Source: Flavobacterium pisciphilum (GTDB lineage: Bacteria > Bacteroidota > Bacteroidia > Flavobacteriales > Flavobacteriaceae). From it: a stretch of 64,000 nucleotides of DNA. Shown piece after piece: positions 9,033-18,446 of the stretch (positions are counted from its first letter, which is position 1; each line of letters starts with the position of its first letter). Below the pieces are notes generated by a model. It saw nothing but the letters and a program-made list of their open reading frames with translations. It was not told the DNA's origin and did no database searches. A program made the translations under genes and the position numbers. The stretch lies in assembly GCF_020905345.1 (NCBI RefSeq), contig NZ_JAJJMO010000001.1:2728001-2792000 (forward strand). Reading direction: 5' to 3'.

Positions 9033-9108
9033 CTAGCCCTGATAGAAGTGAAAATCCTTTAATGTTTTTCTTTAAAACAGTAAAGATTGTAACGGATAGC
9101 AGGATTAG
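9033..9108 (+). repeat. Structured element in the nuoH-nuoI spacer
   Basis: Outer arms CTAGCCCTG (9033-9041) and CAGGATTAG (9100-9108) pair with a 2x2 internal loop. Inner arms AATCCTTTA (9053-9061) and TAAAGATT (9081-9088) pair with a one-base bulge. The words AGCCCTGATAGAAG and CGGATAGCAGGA resemble an intergenic motif I recall as recurrent in Flavobacterium genomes. There is only one copy in this window. Confidence 0.6.
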
Positions 9109-9181
9109 CTTCTGATAAAAAATAAAAGAAATAAATTTTTGAATTTGGTTTTGGAATCAAAATCGTAAATGATAAATTAAA

Positions 9182-9727
9182 ATGTCAATAGAAACTATAT
9201 CATTATCGGGTAGAAAAAAGGTAGTCTCAAATAAAGAGATGACTTTTCTTGAGCGATTGTATCTTGTAGCGATTGCTAAAGGGTTGTACATTACAATCAA
9301 ACACATGTTCAAGCGTAAACCGACTATTCATTACCCAGAACAAGTTCGTGAGCGAAGTGATGTTTACCGTGGACAGCATATGCTGAAACGCGATGAGCAA
9401 GGTCGTGAAAACTGTACTGCTTGTGGATTATGTGCTTTGTCTTGTCCTGCTGAGGCTATCACTATGAAAGCTGAAGAGCGCAAACCAGATGAAAAACATT
9501 TGTACAGAGAAGAAAAATACGCTTCGATATATGAGATCAATATGTTGCGTTGTATTTTTTGTGGATTGTGTGAAGAGGCTTGTCCAAAAGATGCAATTTA
9601 CCTGACGACTTCAAAAGTATTGGTTCCTTCTAGTTATGATAGAGAAGATTTTATTTTTGGAAAAGACAAATTAGTGATGCCATTAGATATGGCTATGAAA
9701 AACGCTCAACTTAAAAACGCTAATTAA
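9182..9727 (+). CDS. nuoI: NADH-quinone oxidoreductase subunit I
   Basis: Ferredoxin-like subunit (181 residues) with two [4Fe-4S] clusters, N6a and N6b, that relay electrons towards N2. Both motifs are complete: CTACGLCALSCPAEA and CIFCGLCEEACPKDA. The stop codon overlaps the nuoJ start (TAATGA at 9725-9730), a sign of coupled translation. Confidence 0.97.
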   Translation: MSIETISLSGRKKVVSNKEMTFLERLYLVAIAKGLYITIKHMFKRKPTIHYPEQVRERSDVYRGQHMLKRDEQGRENCTACGLCALSCPAEAITMKAEERKPDEKHLYREEKYASIYEINMLRCIFCGLCEEACPKDAIYLTTSKVLVPSSYDREDFIFGKDKLVMPLDMAMKNAQLKNAN

Positions 9728-10272
9728 TGATACATATACCTGACTTTGCTAATGCAAATGCAATACAAATTACATTTTGTATTTTAGCTTTTATAACAGT
9801 GATTACTGCTTTCTTAACTGTTTTTAGTCGTACACCTATTCATAGTGCTATTTATTTAGTGATTTGCTTTTTCTCGATTGCAGGTCATTACTTATTATTA
9901 AATGCTCAGTTTCTTGCAATAGTTCACATCATAGTCTATTCGGGAGCCATAATGATTTTGTTCCTGTTTACGATAATGTTAATGAACCTGAACGAAAAAA
10001 ACGAAGTACACAAACCTCGAATCACGCGTTTGGGAGCAATTGTTTCTTTTTGTTTGATTTGTGTTGTATTAATTGCAATATTTATTAACTCAAAACCAAT
10101 TGTTGGAGAATACGATTCGACTGGTGAAGATTTCCAATCGATAAAAGTATTGGGTAAAATACTATTGAACGAATATATGGTTCCATTTGAATTTGCTTCT
10201 ATTTTACTTTTGGTTGCCATGATTGGAACTGTCTTATTGTCTAAAAAAGAAAAATCGAAAAATAATGAATAA
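9727..10272 (+). CDS. nuoJ: NADH-quinone oxidoreductase subunit J
   Basis: Membrane subunit (181 residues) with five predicted membrane segments. The conserved TM3 region is visible around [20 protein letters not shown] and [20 protein letters not shown]. It overlaps the end of nuoI by one base, and its own end overlaps the start of nuoK by 8 bases. Confidence 0.95.
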   Translation: MIHIPDFANANAIQITFCILAFITVITAFLTVFSRTPIHSAIYLVICFFSIAGHYLLLNAQFLAIVHIIVYSGAIMILFLFTIMLMNLNEKNEVHKPRITRLGAIVSFCLICVVLIAIFINSKPIVGEYDSTGEDFQSIKVLGKILLNEYMVPFEFASILLLVAMIGTVLLSKKEKSKNNE

Positions 10273-10585
10273 TATTTTAAATCAAATAGGTATCGAAAAC
10301 TACATATTTTTAAGTGTAGTCCTTTTTTGTGTAGGTATATTTGGTGTTTTATACAGACGTAATGCGATTATCGTTTTTATGTCTATTGAAATCATGCTTA
10401 ATGCAGTAAACTTATTATTTGTTGCTTTCTCTACGTATCACCAAGATGCACAAGGACAAGTATTCGTGTTTTTCTCAATGGCAGTTGCTGCAGCTGAAGT
10501 AGCAGTTGGATTGGCAATTTTAGTATCGATATTTAGAAACATACACTCAATTAGTATCGATAATTTAAAAAATTTAAAAGGATAA
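10265..10585 (+). CDS. nuoK: NADH-quinone oxidoreductase subunit K
   Basis: Small antiporter-like membrane subunit (106 residues). The start is the ATG at 10265 ([13 protein letters not shown]), which gives the normal length; the ATG at 10223 would add 14 residues from inside nuoJ. Conserved membrane acidic residues lie in [12 protein letters not shown] and [13 protein letters not shown]. nuoL begins directly after the stop codon. Confidence 0.94.
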   Translation: MNNILNQIGIENYIFLSVVLFCVGIFGVLYRRNAIIVFMSIEIMLNAVNLLFVAFSTYHQDAQGQVFVFFSMAVAAAEVAVGLAILVSIFRNIHSISIDNLKNLKG

Positions 10586-12472
10586 ATGGCAATGGATACC
10601 AATTTAGCTTTAGTTTTAGTATTAGCTCCTTTTTTAGGATTTTTAATCAATGTTTTCTTTGGAAAAAGTTTAGGAAAGACAGTTTCTGGGGCTATAGGAA
10701 CTCTTTCTGTAGTTGTTTCATTTGCTGTAACTATTTATTTTTTCCTTCAAATAAATCAAACTCAACAACCTATCAGCATTTCTTTATTTGAATGGATTCA
10801 GATAAGTAATTTTAAAGTTGACTTAGGTTTCTTATTAGATCAACTATCATTACTTTGGTTACTATTTGTAACTGGGATTGGTTCTTTGATTCACCTATAC
10901 TCTATCAGCTATATGCATGATGATGAGAAAATGCACCAGTTTTTTGCTTACTTAAACCTGTTTGTATTTTTCATGATTACACTAGTTGTTGGAAGTAACT
11001 TATTAGTATTGTTTATTGGTTGGGAAGGTGTAGGACTTTGTTCTTACTTACTAATCGGTTTCTGGTATAAAAACCAAGACTATAATGACGCTGCTAAAAA
11101 AGCGTTCATCATGAACAGAATTGGAGATTTAGGATTACTAGTTGGTATTTTTATCATCGGTTCTATGTTCTCAACTTTGGATTATGCAACTTTAAAAACG
11201 GCTATAGCTGGTGCAACTGATTTAAATATCTACATGCTTTCTGCAGCTGCATTCTGTTTGTTTATTGGTGCTTGTGGTAAATCTGCACAGATTCCATTAT
11301 ACACTTGGTTGCCTGATGCGATGGCTGGACCAACTCCAGTTTCGGCGTTAATTCACGCTGCTACGATGGTTACTGCTGGTATCTTTATGATTACTAGATT
11401 AAACTTTATATTTGATTTAACTCCAGATGTTCAAAGCATAATTGCTATTATTGGAGCAATAACTTCTCTAGTTGCTGCTACAATTGGTCTGGTTCAAAAT
11501 GATATTAAAAAAGTATTGGCTTACTCTACTGTTTCGCAATTAGGATTAATGTTTTTAGCATTAGGATTGGGTGCTTATGAAGTAGCTGTATTTCACGTAA
11601 TAACTCACGCTTTCTTTAAAGCTTGTTTATTCTTGGGTTCAGGTTCTGTAATTCACGCTTTGCACGGTGAACAAGACATGCGTAAAATGGGTGGATTGCG
11701 TAAAGCAATGCCTGTTACTTTTATAACTATGCTTGTTTCTTCATTAGCAATATCAGGAGTTCCATTGTTTTCTGGATTCTTCTCTAAAGATGAAATATTA
11801 TTGACTGCATTTGAGCATAACATTCCACTTTATGTTGTAGCGTCTATTGCATCGATCATGACTGCTTTTTATATGTTTAGATTAATGTTCTTAACTTTCT
11901 TCAAAGATTTTAGAGGAACTGAACACCAAAAAAGCCACTTACACGAAAGCCCTGCTTTAATTACTTTTCCATTAATTGTTTTAGCAATCTTAGCTACTTT
12001 TGGCGGATTGATTAGCTTACCTGGAAATAGCTGGTTAAACTCATATTTAGCTCCACTTTTTACAAAAGTAGCTGGCGAAGCACATCATTTAGGAACTACT
12101 GAATACACTTTAATGGGTGTTGCAGTTCTTGGTGGATTGGTAGGTATTTTTATTGCTTACTTAAAATACATCAAACAAAACAATGTTCCTGGTGAAGATG
12201 CCTCTATAACTGGTGTTACAAAAGTATTATACAACAAATATTATGTTGACGAAGCTTACAACTATCTATTTGTAAACTCTATAAATGGATTGTCTAAATT
12301 CTTTAGAGATTATGTAGAAACTAGTTTGTCTGCTCTTGTATTCGGATTAGGAAAAGTAACCAATGAGATAAGTTATCAAGGTAGAAGATTACAAAATGGA
12401 AGTATCGGATTGTACTTGTTTGCTTTTGTTTTAGGTCTATGTGCCATTGTTTCTTATATATTTTTAGCTTAA
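10586..12472 (+). CDS. nuoL: NADH-quinone oxidoreductase subunit L
   Basis: Largest antiporter-like proton-pumping subunit (628 residues), with the long lateral helix at its C terminus. Conserved segments are FIGWEGVGLCSYLLIGFW, LPDAMAGPTPVSALIHAATM and STVSQLGLMFLALGLG. The start ATG follows the nuoK stop with no gap. No missing segment is evident. Confidence 0.97.
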   Translation: MAMDTNLALVLVLAPFLGFLINVFFGKSLGKTVSGAIGTLSVVVSFAVTIYFFLQINQTQQPISISLFEWIQISNFKVDLGFLLDQLSLLWLLFVTGIGSLIHLYSISYMHDDEKMHQFFAYLNLFVFFMITLVVGSNLLVLFIGWEGVGLCSYLLIGFWYKNQDYNDAAKKAFIMNRIGDLGLLVGIFIIGSMFSTLDYATLKTAIAGATDLNIYMLSAAAFCLFIGACGKSAQIPLYTWLPDAMAGPTPVSALIHAATMVTAGIFMITRLNFIFDLTPDVQSIIAIIGAITSLVAATIGLVQNDIKKVLAYSTVSQLGLMFLALGLGAYEVAVFHVITHAFFKACLFLGSGSVIHALHGEQDMRKMGGLRKAMPVTFITMLVSSLAISGVPLFSGFFSKDEILLTAFEHNIPLYVVASIASIMTAFYMFRLMFLTFFKDFRGTEHQKSHLHESPALITFPLIVLAILATFGGLISLPGNSWLNSYLAPLFTKVAGEAHHLGTTEYTLMGVAVLGGLVGIFIAYLKYIKQNNVPGEDASITGVTKVLYNKYYVDEAYNYLFVNSINGLSKFFRDYVETSLSALVFGLGKVTNEISYQGRRLQNGSIGLYLFAFVLGLCAIVSYIFLA

Positions 12473-12485
12473 TAATTTAATAACT

Positions 12486-13925
12486 ATGAACGTTTCTCTT
12501 ATATTAATTATACTTTTAATTGGTGCATTTGTCACTTATTTTGTTGGTGATAAACTTGCTTCAAAAGTAGCCTTGTTCTTTAGTTTGGCTGCTTTGGGTT
12601 GTTCGATTGTATTATTAAATCATTATAATCTTGGCGAAAGCATTAGCTTTATGAGCCAATGGATTAATCAGCCAAAAATTTCATTTGTATTAAATGCCGA
12701 TGGATTGGCCATTGCAATGTTATTACTAACAACTGCTCTAACGCCAATAATCATATTCTCTTCTTTTGGTAATTCATACCCAAATGCAAAAGGATTCTAT
12801 GCCTTAATTTTATTCATGGCATTTGCAATGGTAGGTACTTTCCTTGCTGCAGATGGTTTATTATACTATATCTTCTGGGAATTATCTTTAATCCCAATTT
12901 ACTTTATTGCCTTAATTTGGGGTAATGGTGATACTGAAGAACGCAGAAAAGCTGTAGTTAAATTCTTTATCTACACACTAGCTGGTTCATTATTCATGCT
13001 TGTAGCATTTGTTTACTTGTACACAAAAGCAGGTAGCTTCTTATTGACTGATTTGTATGAAGTAGATTTATCTGCTACTGAACAACTTTGGATATTCTTG
13101 GCTTTCTTCTTAGCGTATGCTATTAAAATTCCACTTATTCCTTTCCATACTTGGCAAGCAAGTGTATACCAAAAAGCACCTACTGTAGGAACTATGCTTT
13201 TATCTGGTATCATGCTTAAAATGGGACTTTACAGTATCATTCGTTGGCAATTGCCTATTGCTCCACTACCTGCAAAAGAATACATGTCTGTATTTATTGG
13301 ATTAGGTATTGCTGGTGTAATTTATGGTTCAATTGTAGCATTGAGACAAAAAGACTTAAAAAAATTACTTGCTTATTCTTCATTAGCTCACGTTGGGTTA
13401 ATTGCTGCTGGTGCTTATACACTAACTGCTGACGGTTTAAGCGGATCTGTTTTACAAATGATTGCTCACGGTTTTGTAGTAGTTGGTTTATTCTTAGCTG
13501 CTGAAATCATTTTTAGAAGATACGAAACTAGAGCTATTGCTGAATTGGGTGGAATTCGTTATCAATCACCAAAATTCACTTCAATGTTCTTGATCTTGGT
13601 ATTGGCATCGGTTTCATTACCTTCTACATTTAACTTTATTGGTGAGTTTACAGTATTGTATAGCCTTTCTCAAATAAACATTTGGTTTGCCGTTTTAGGT
13701 GGAACAACTATTATTTTAGGTGCTTACTATATGCTTAAAATGTTCCAAAATGTAATGTTAGGTGAAACAAATACTAAACCATTTGCTGACGTAACTATCA
13801 ATGAAGGAATTTCTCTTGTAGCTATTATAGCTGTTTTATTGTTCTTTGGATTGTATCCAAAACCGATTACAGATTTAATTTCTCCAAGTTTAGAAGTCAT
13901 TTTAAAAATTATAAATAGAAATTAA
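12486..13925 (+). CDS. nuoM: NADH-quinone oxidoreductase subunit M
   Basis: Second antiporter-like pumping subunit (479 residues). The family core is visible as FWELSLIPIYFIALIWGNGD, IPLIPFHTWQASVYQKAPTV and LAYSSLAHVGLIAAG. It lies 13 bases after nuoL. The 140-base spacer before nuoN carries a repeat shared with the nuoD-nuoE spacer. Confidence 0.97.
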   Translation: MNVSLILIILLIGAFVTYFVGDKLASKVALFFSLAALGCSIVLLNHYNLGESISFMSQWINQPKISFVLNADGLAIAMLLLTTALTPIIIFSSFGNSYPNAKGFYALILFMAFAMVGTFLAADGLLYYIFWELSLIPIYFIALIWGNGDTEERRKAVVKFFIYTLAGSLFMLVAFVYLYTKAGSFLLTDLYEVDLSATEQLWIFLAFFLAYAIKIPLIPFHTWQASVYQKAPTVGTMLLSGIMLKMGLYSIIRWQLPIAPLPAKEYMSVFIGLGIAGVIYGSIVALRQKDLKKLLAYSSLAHVGLIAAGAYTLTADGLSGSVLQMIAHGFVVVGLFLAAEIIFRRYETRAIAELGGIRYQSPKFTSMFLILVLASVSLPSTFNFIGEFTVLYSLSQINIWFAVLGGTTIILGAYYMLKMFQNVMLGETNTKPFADVTINEGISLVAIIAVLLFFGLYPKPITDLISPSLEVILKIINRN

Positions 13926-13929
13926 AACA

Positions 13930-13958
13930 TTAGAATTAACGATTTTTGATTTCAGATT
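13930..13958 (+). repeat. Repeat in the nuoM-nuoN spacer
   Basis: Positions 13938-13958 are identical to 4916-4936 in the nuoD-nuoE spacer (21 bases). The flanking TAGAATTAAC and TAGAATAAC differ by one base. The rest of the 140-base spacer shows no gene. Confidence 0.6.
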
Positions 13959-14065
13959 CTATCTGTTTCTTAAAAGTTAAGCTGCTAAAGAATAAATAAC
14001 ATATTTTTAAATAAAATAAATTAGGGCATCATTAGTTTTAGATTTCCTATATCAAAAAAACAAAA

Positions 14066-15436
14066 ATGAATACATTAATAGCTATTATAGGATTGGGTAT
14101 TTTTTGCCTACTGTTTGAAATTCTTAATTTAAGAAAAGCCATTATTCCAGTAACTATACTTGGTTTATTAGGCGTTTTGGCAATAAACTATTCAGAATTT
14201 GGTTTAACCGAGAGTTACTACAATAACATGATTGCAGTGAGTAAATACTCTACAGCATTTTCGTCATTGTTTATTGTTTTAACCATTTTCTTAGTGGCTT
14301 TGAGCTTTAACTTCTACGAAGATCACCAAACGAAGATATCTGATTATGTATCTATAAAAATATTCTTATTGGCTGGAGCTGTAGCTATGGTATCTTTTGG
14401 AAACTTAGCTATGTTCTTTTTAGGTATCGAAGTATTGTCTATTGCGCTTTATGTTTTGGCTGCAAGTGACAGAATGAAAATAAAAAGTAATGAGGCTGGA
14501 ATGAAATACTTCCTAATGGGTTCTTTTGCTTCTGGAATTATCTTATTCGGAATCTGTTTGATTTACGGAGCTATGGGTAGTTTTGACGTAGTTGAAATTA
14601 GTGATTTATCTCAATCTGCTGAATTGCCTATTTGGTTCCCAATTGGTATTGTTTTACTAACTGTTGGTATGTTGTTTAAAGTTGCTGCTGTTCCATTCCA
14701 TTTTTGGGCACCAGACGTTTACGAAGGTTCTCCTGCTTTAACAACTGCTTTAATGAGTACTTTGGCTAAGGTTGTTGCTATTGCTACTTTATACAAATTA
14801 CTAACGATTCTAAATGCTGAACTTTCTGAAAGCTATGTAATCGTTATTGTAATCGTTTCTATGTTATCTATGACTGTTGGTAACATCATGGCATTGCGTC
14901 AGGTAAATGTAAAACGTATGCTTGCTTATTCAGGTATTTCTCATGCAGGTTTCATGTTAATGACACTATTAACTTTAGCAACTTCTGCAGGAACTCTTTT
15001 ATATTACACTAGTGCTTATGCATTAGCTGGTATCGCAGCATTTAGCGTTATATTATATGTTTGTAAAAACAAAGACAACGAAGACATCACTAATTTTCAT
15101 GGTTTAGGAAAAACTAATCCTTTATTGGCAGCAATCCTTACGGCTTCGCTTTTATCTATGGCTGGTATTCCAATTTTTGCAGGATTCTTTGCTAAGTTAT
15201 TCTTGTTTAATCAGGTACTTCAAGCTGGATACCTTGCATTAGTAATTGTTGCTGTAATAAACTCTATCATAAGTGTTGGTTACTATTTCAAATTAATATT
15301 AGCTATGTACACTAAAGAGCCTAATGAAGTTCGTACTGGAACACCAATCCTTATTTATACTGTTGCAATAGTTTCGATAGTATTAAACATTGTTTTAGGT
15401 TTATTCCCATCATTAGTATTAGATCTTTTGAACTAA
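14066..15436 (+). CDS. nuoN: NADH-quinone oxidoreductase subunit N
   Basis: Third antiporter-like pumping subunit (456 residues) and last gene of the operon. Signatures are FLGIEVLSIALYVLAA, AAVPFHFWAPDVYEGSP and LAYSGISHAGFMLMTLL. A strong hairpin terminator follows. All fourteen nuo genes are present in the canonical A-to-N order. Confidence 0.97.
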   Translation: MNTLIAIIGLGIFCLLFEILNLRKAIIPVTILGLLGVLAINYSEFGLTESYYNNMIAVSKYSTAFSSLFIVLTIFLVALSFNFYEDHQTKISDYVSIKIFLLAGAVAMVSFGNLAMFFLGIEVLSIALYVLAASDRMKIKSNEAGMKYFLMGSFASGIILFGICLIYGAMGSFDVVEISDLSQSAELPIWFPIGIVLLTVGMLFKVAAVPFHFWAPDVYEGSPALTTALMSTLAKVVAIATLYKLLTILNAELSESYVIVIVIVSMLSMTVGNIMALRQVNVKRMLAYSGISHAGFMLMTLLTLATSAGTLLYYTSAYALAGIAAFSVILYVCKNKDNEDITNFHGLGKTNPLLAAILTASLLSMAGIPIFAGFFAKLFLFNQVLQAGYLALVIVAVINSIISVGYYFKLILAMYTKEPNEVRTGTPILIYTVAIVSIVLNIVLGLFPSLVLDLLN

Positions 15437-15456
15437 ATAATAGTTACACATAATAC

Positions 15457-15490
15457 AAGCCATCAAGTTTTAATTTGATGGCTTTTTTGT
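15457..15490 (+). terminator. Terminator of the nuo operon
   Basis: AAGCCATCAA (15457-15466) pairs with TTGATGGCTT (15475-15484) and is followed by a T run. Confidence 0.9.
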
Positions 15491-15741
15491 TTTAATGCGG
15501 TTGCTATTAATTCTACCAACTGTATCAGTAACTATCAGATATCATAATGAATACAAAATAGCACTCTCATTTTGAACCCCCATTAAGATAAAAACATCGC
15601 TCATTGAATTAAACTTTATTGCCTTCTATTTGTCAAGGTAAGTTAAAAGCTACACCACTCAATTGTTAAAATATACATAGGGATTAGAGCAAATATCAAA
15701 ATATAGGCTATATTTGGTACGTTTTAAAATCTAAATTTATT
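15491..15741 (+). other. Intergenic region before the BI-1 gene
   Basis: I see no gene in this AT-rich stretch. Its only recognisable element is the promoter-like box at 15709-15716. Confidence 0.5.
15709..15716 (+). promoter_or_regulatory. -7 box before the BI-1 gene
   Basis: TATATTTG matches TAnnTTTG, 25 bases before the start codon. No convincing TTG at the -33 position. Confidence 0.45.
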
Positions 15742-16518
15742 ATGGCTTTCAACTCAAACAACCCGTTTTTTAGTAATAAACGTTTTACTCCAACATCTGT
15801 TGCTGCAAAAAGTGACAATGCGCATCAGGCAAGAACCATTGATTACGGTCAAGAAATGACATTGTCTGGTACAATCAATAAAACACTTATTTTATTCTTA
15901 TTGCTTACTGCTACTGCAATGGTAACTTGGTGGATGTCTTTTAACGGAATCAACCCTATGCTTCCTACAATTGGTGGAGCTATCGTTGGATTAATTTTAG
16001 TTGTTATTTCAGCATTCAAACCACAACTTTCTCCTTACTTAGCTCCAGGTTATGCTTTGTTTGAAGGTTTGTTTATTGGTGGAGTATCTGCAATTTTTGA
16101 AGCTATGTATCCAGGAATCGTAATACAAGCTGTTGGTGCAACATTTGTAACATTTATGGTTTGTCTAGGTTTATACAAATACAAGATTGTAAAAGTAACT
16201 GAACAATTCAAATCTGTTGTTGTGGCTGCTACTTTGGCAATTGCAACTTACTACCTAATCTCTTGGTTAGTTTCAATGTTTACAAGCTTTACTCCTGTTC
16301 ATCATGGTAGTTCTATGATGAGTATTGGTATTAGTGTTTTTGTAATCATTATTGCTGCTTTAAACCTATTTTTAGATTTTGACAGAATTGAGCAAGGTGT
16401 TCAAGAAAAAATGCCAAAATTCATGGAATGGTACGGCGCAATGGGATTAATGATTACCCTTGTTTGGTTGTATATCGAATTCATAAGATTGCTATCGAAA
16501 ATGAATAGTAGAAACTAA
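15742..16518 (+). CDS. Bax inhibitor-1/YccA family membrane protein
   Basis: Integral membrane protein (258 residues) with about seven membrane segments after a polar N terminus of roughly 45 residues. It resembles the BI-1/YccA family, whose bacterial members include pH-gated calcium leak channels and proteins linked to FtsH. A conserved acidic segment near the end is ALNLFLDFDRIEQGV, followed by EWYGAMGLMITLVWLYIEFIRLL. It is monocistronic, with its own -7 box and a shared bidirectional terminator. The specific substrate or role cannot be read from the sequence. Confidence 0.88.
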   Translation: MAFNSNNPFFSNKRFTPTSVAAKSDNAHQARTIDYGQEMTLSGTINKTLILFLLLTATAMVTWWMSFNGINPMLPTIGGAIVGLILVVISAFKPQLSPYLAPGYALFEGLFIGGVSAIFEAMYPGIVIQAVGATFVTFMVCLGLYKYKIVKVTEQFKSVVVAATLAIATYYLISWLVSMFTSFTPVHHGSSMMSIGISVFVIIIAALNLFLDFDRIEQGVQEKMPKFMEWYGAMGLMITLVWLYIEFIRLLSKMNSRN

Positions 16519-16540
16519 TCGTTTTAATTAATAATATAAA

Positions 16541-16572
16541 AAAAGCCTTTTTGAAAAATCAAAAAGGCTTTT
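16541..16572. terminator. Bidirectional terminator between BI-1 and PAS genes
   Basis: AAAAGCCTTTTTGA (16541-16554) pairs with its complement at 16559-16572. A run on the left and T run on the right let it serve both convergent genes. Confidence 0.88.
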
Positions 16573-16575
16573 TTA

Positions 16576-17091
16576 TTAGGCTGCTTTTTCAAAAGCAATA
16601 AAATGGGTCAGCTTTCCTTTTATATTAAAAACTGGGAATGCGTGTATGGTACAAAAGTAAGTCTCACCGTTTTTCTTATAATTCAGAATGGTCTTTTCAA
16701 AAATTTCCTGTGATTTTATAGCTGTCCTAATTTCTTCTTTAACAACAGAAGATGTTTCTGGACCTTGAAACATTTTAGGTGATTTACCCAGAACTTCAAC
16801 TTCGGTATAACCTGTCATATTAAAAATACGGTTGGAAGCAAAAACAATCTTCAGTTTTAAATCAGTAATTACCACAACCTCCTCTTTCAATCGCTCTAAA
16901 ACATCAAATTCAGAATCATCCCAATGAAATCGATTTGCAATATGATCTACTTTTTGCCAATCAGAATAATTACTCTTCAAATCATTCAAAGGTACATGAT
17001 GAAAATCCCATGAAATTACTGGAACAACATTGCAATTCATCTCTTGATGATATTTTGCCATTGCTGCATCATAAGCATCTAAATCATACAT
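16576..17091 (-). CDS. PAS-domain protein lacking an output domain
   Basis: Small soluble protein of 171 residues with one PAS domain at about residues 63-168 and no kinase, HTH or cyclase domain. The PAS core resembles a LOV domain (NMTGYTEVEVLGKSPKMFQG), but the LOV photoreactive cysteine position (NCRFLQ) is SPKMFQ here, so flavin-cysteinyl photochemistry is not expected. The N-terminal 60 residues are not recognised. A good promoter lies upstream (17108-17137). It may be a sensory partner or regulator; the function is unknown. Confidence 0.8.
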   Translation of the reverse strand: MYDLDAYDAAMAKYHQEMNCNVVPVISWDFHHVPLNDLKSNYSDWQKVDHIANRFHWDDSEFDVLERLKEEVVVITDLKLKIVFASNRIFNMTGYTEVEVLGKSPKMFQGPETSSVVKEEIRTAIKSQEIFEKTILNYKKNGETYFCTIHAFPVFNIKGKLTHFIAFEKAA

Positions 17092-17107
17092 AAATTAAAT
17101 TTTTACT

Positions 17108-17137
17108 CAAAGATAAATTGAAAAACATCACCAACAA
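17108..17137 (-). promoter_or_regulatory. Promoter of the PAS-domain gene
   Basis: On the minus strand, TTG (17135-17137), a 19-base spacer and TATCTTTG (17108-17115) match the Bacteroidota consensus. Confidence 0.65.
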
Positions 17138-17173
17138 TAGCCTTGTTGCGCATTTAACGCATGTTTAAGCGAT

Positions 17174-18256
17174 TTAAAATTCAAACTTGAGCTGTACAAC
17201 TATAGCCTTTTTTACTTCAGTATTAAGATTGCTTAATGAAATCCCTAATAAACGAACAGAATCTTTCATTCGTTCCTGATACAAGAGTTCTTTGACCGTT
17301 TCCATAATCAAATTTTTATCAGCAATAAAATAGGGTAACGTTTTGCTTCTAGTTTGCTGTGTAAAATCGCTATATTTAATTTTGAGAGTAACTGTTTTAC
17401 CCGAAATCTTATACTTTTGCAAACGCCTCTCTAAAGAAGTAGCAATTCGTTCGAGTTGTTCAATCATAAAAATCTCCGAAGATAGATTAACATCAAAAGT
17501 ATGCTCTGCTGCAACCGACTTTGTGATTCTATTTGATTTCACCTCACTATTATGAATTCCACGCACAACATGATAATAAAATGTACCTGATTTTCCGAAA
17601 TGCTTTTCTAGAAACTCTAAGCTCTTACTCTTTAAATCTGTTCCTGTAAAAATACCTAGCTGGTACATTTTTTCGGTAGTTACCTTCCCTACTCCATAAA
17701 ACTTCCTAATGGGTAATTCTTCAAGAAAAGCAATTATCTCATCGGGGTTAACCGTTTTTTGTCCGTTGGGTTTGTTGTAGTCACTGGCAATTTTAGCCAC
17801 AAACTTATTAACCGAAATTCCTGCTGAAGCGGTTAAACCAACTTCATTAAAAATTCGCATTCTAATTTCTTCAGCTAATAAACTCGCACTTGGATTGCCT
17901 TTTTTATTAACTGTTACATCAAGATAAGCTTCATCAAGCGAAAGTGGCTCAACCAAGTCAGTATATTCATGAAAAATTTTATGAATTTTATTTGAAATCT
18001 CTTTGTAGCGATCAAAACGTGGACGCACAAAAATAAGATGCGGACAATTACGCTTAGCCTGCATGCCACTTATTGCACTACGAACACCAAATTTACGAGC
18101 CTCATAACTTGCTGCTGCAACAACACCACGATTCTCAGAACCGCCTACAGCTATAGGTTTACCGCGCAAATCTGGATTGTCCATTTGCTCTACCGAAGCA
18201 TAAAATGCATCCATATCAATATGGATAATTTTGCGATATGTAGGCACGTCAGACAT
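17174..18256 (-). CDS. dinB: DNA polymerase IV (Y family)
   Basis: Translesion polymerase of 360 residues, normal for DinB. The palm catalytic motifs are HIDMDAFYASVEQ near the N terminus and SLDEAYLDVT about 90 residues later, supplying the metal-binding acids. A helix-hairpin-helix thumb (IRKFYGVGKVTTEKM) and a little-finger domain follow. No clear beta-clamp motif was picked out at the C terminus. It is transcribed divergently from the phosphoesterase gene. No LexA-like operator was identified. Confidence 0.95.
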   Translation of the reverse strand: MSDVPTYRKIIHIDMDAFYASVEQMDNPDLRGKPIAVGGSENRGVVAAASYEARKFGVRSAISGMQAKRNCPHLIFVRPRFDRYKEISNKIHKIFHEYTDLVEPLSLDEAYLDVTVNKKGNPSASLLAEEIRMRIFNEVGLTASAGISVNKFVAKIASDYNKPNGQKTVNPDEIIAFLEELPIRKFYGVGKVTTEKMYQLGIFTGTDLKSKSLEFLEKHFGKSGTFYYHVVRGIHNSEVKSNRITKSVAAEHTFDVNLSSEIFMIEQLERIATSLERRLQKYKISGKTVTLKIKYSDFTQQTRSKTLPYFIADKNLIMETVKELLYQERMKDSVRLLGISLSNLNTEVKKAIVVQLKFEF

Positions 18257-18415
18257 AGTACAAATTTAGATAGGAAACCCACAAAAGAGAATAAAAAGGT
18301 CATAAATATTTTTACTATTTACGTTAAATTTTACAAGCAAATCAGACTACTTTAGATTTTTACTATAATAACAAATATTAACAAGTGAATAGGCAAAAAC
18401 CAAATCATTTTCTCC

Positions 18416-18423
18416 TATTTTTG
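18416..18423 (+). promoter_or_regulatory. -7 box before the phosphoesterase gene
   Basis: TATTTTTG matches TAnnTTTG, 23 bases before the start codon. No clear -33 TTG. Confidence 0.4.
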
Positions 18424-18446
18424 TAAGTACATTACAAAACATTAAA

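Noticed and set aside
18261..18268. -7 box for dinB (TAAATTTG on the minus strand)
   Set aside because: It lies only 5 bases before the start codon, so the transcript would begin inside the gene.
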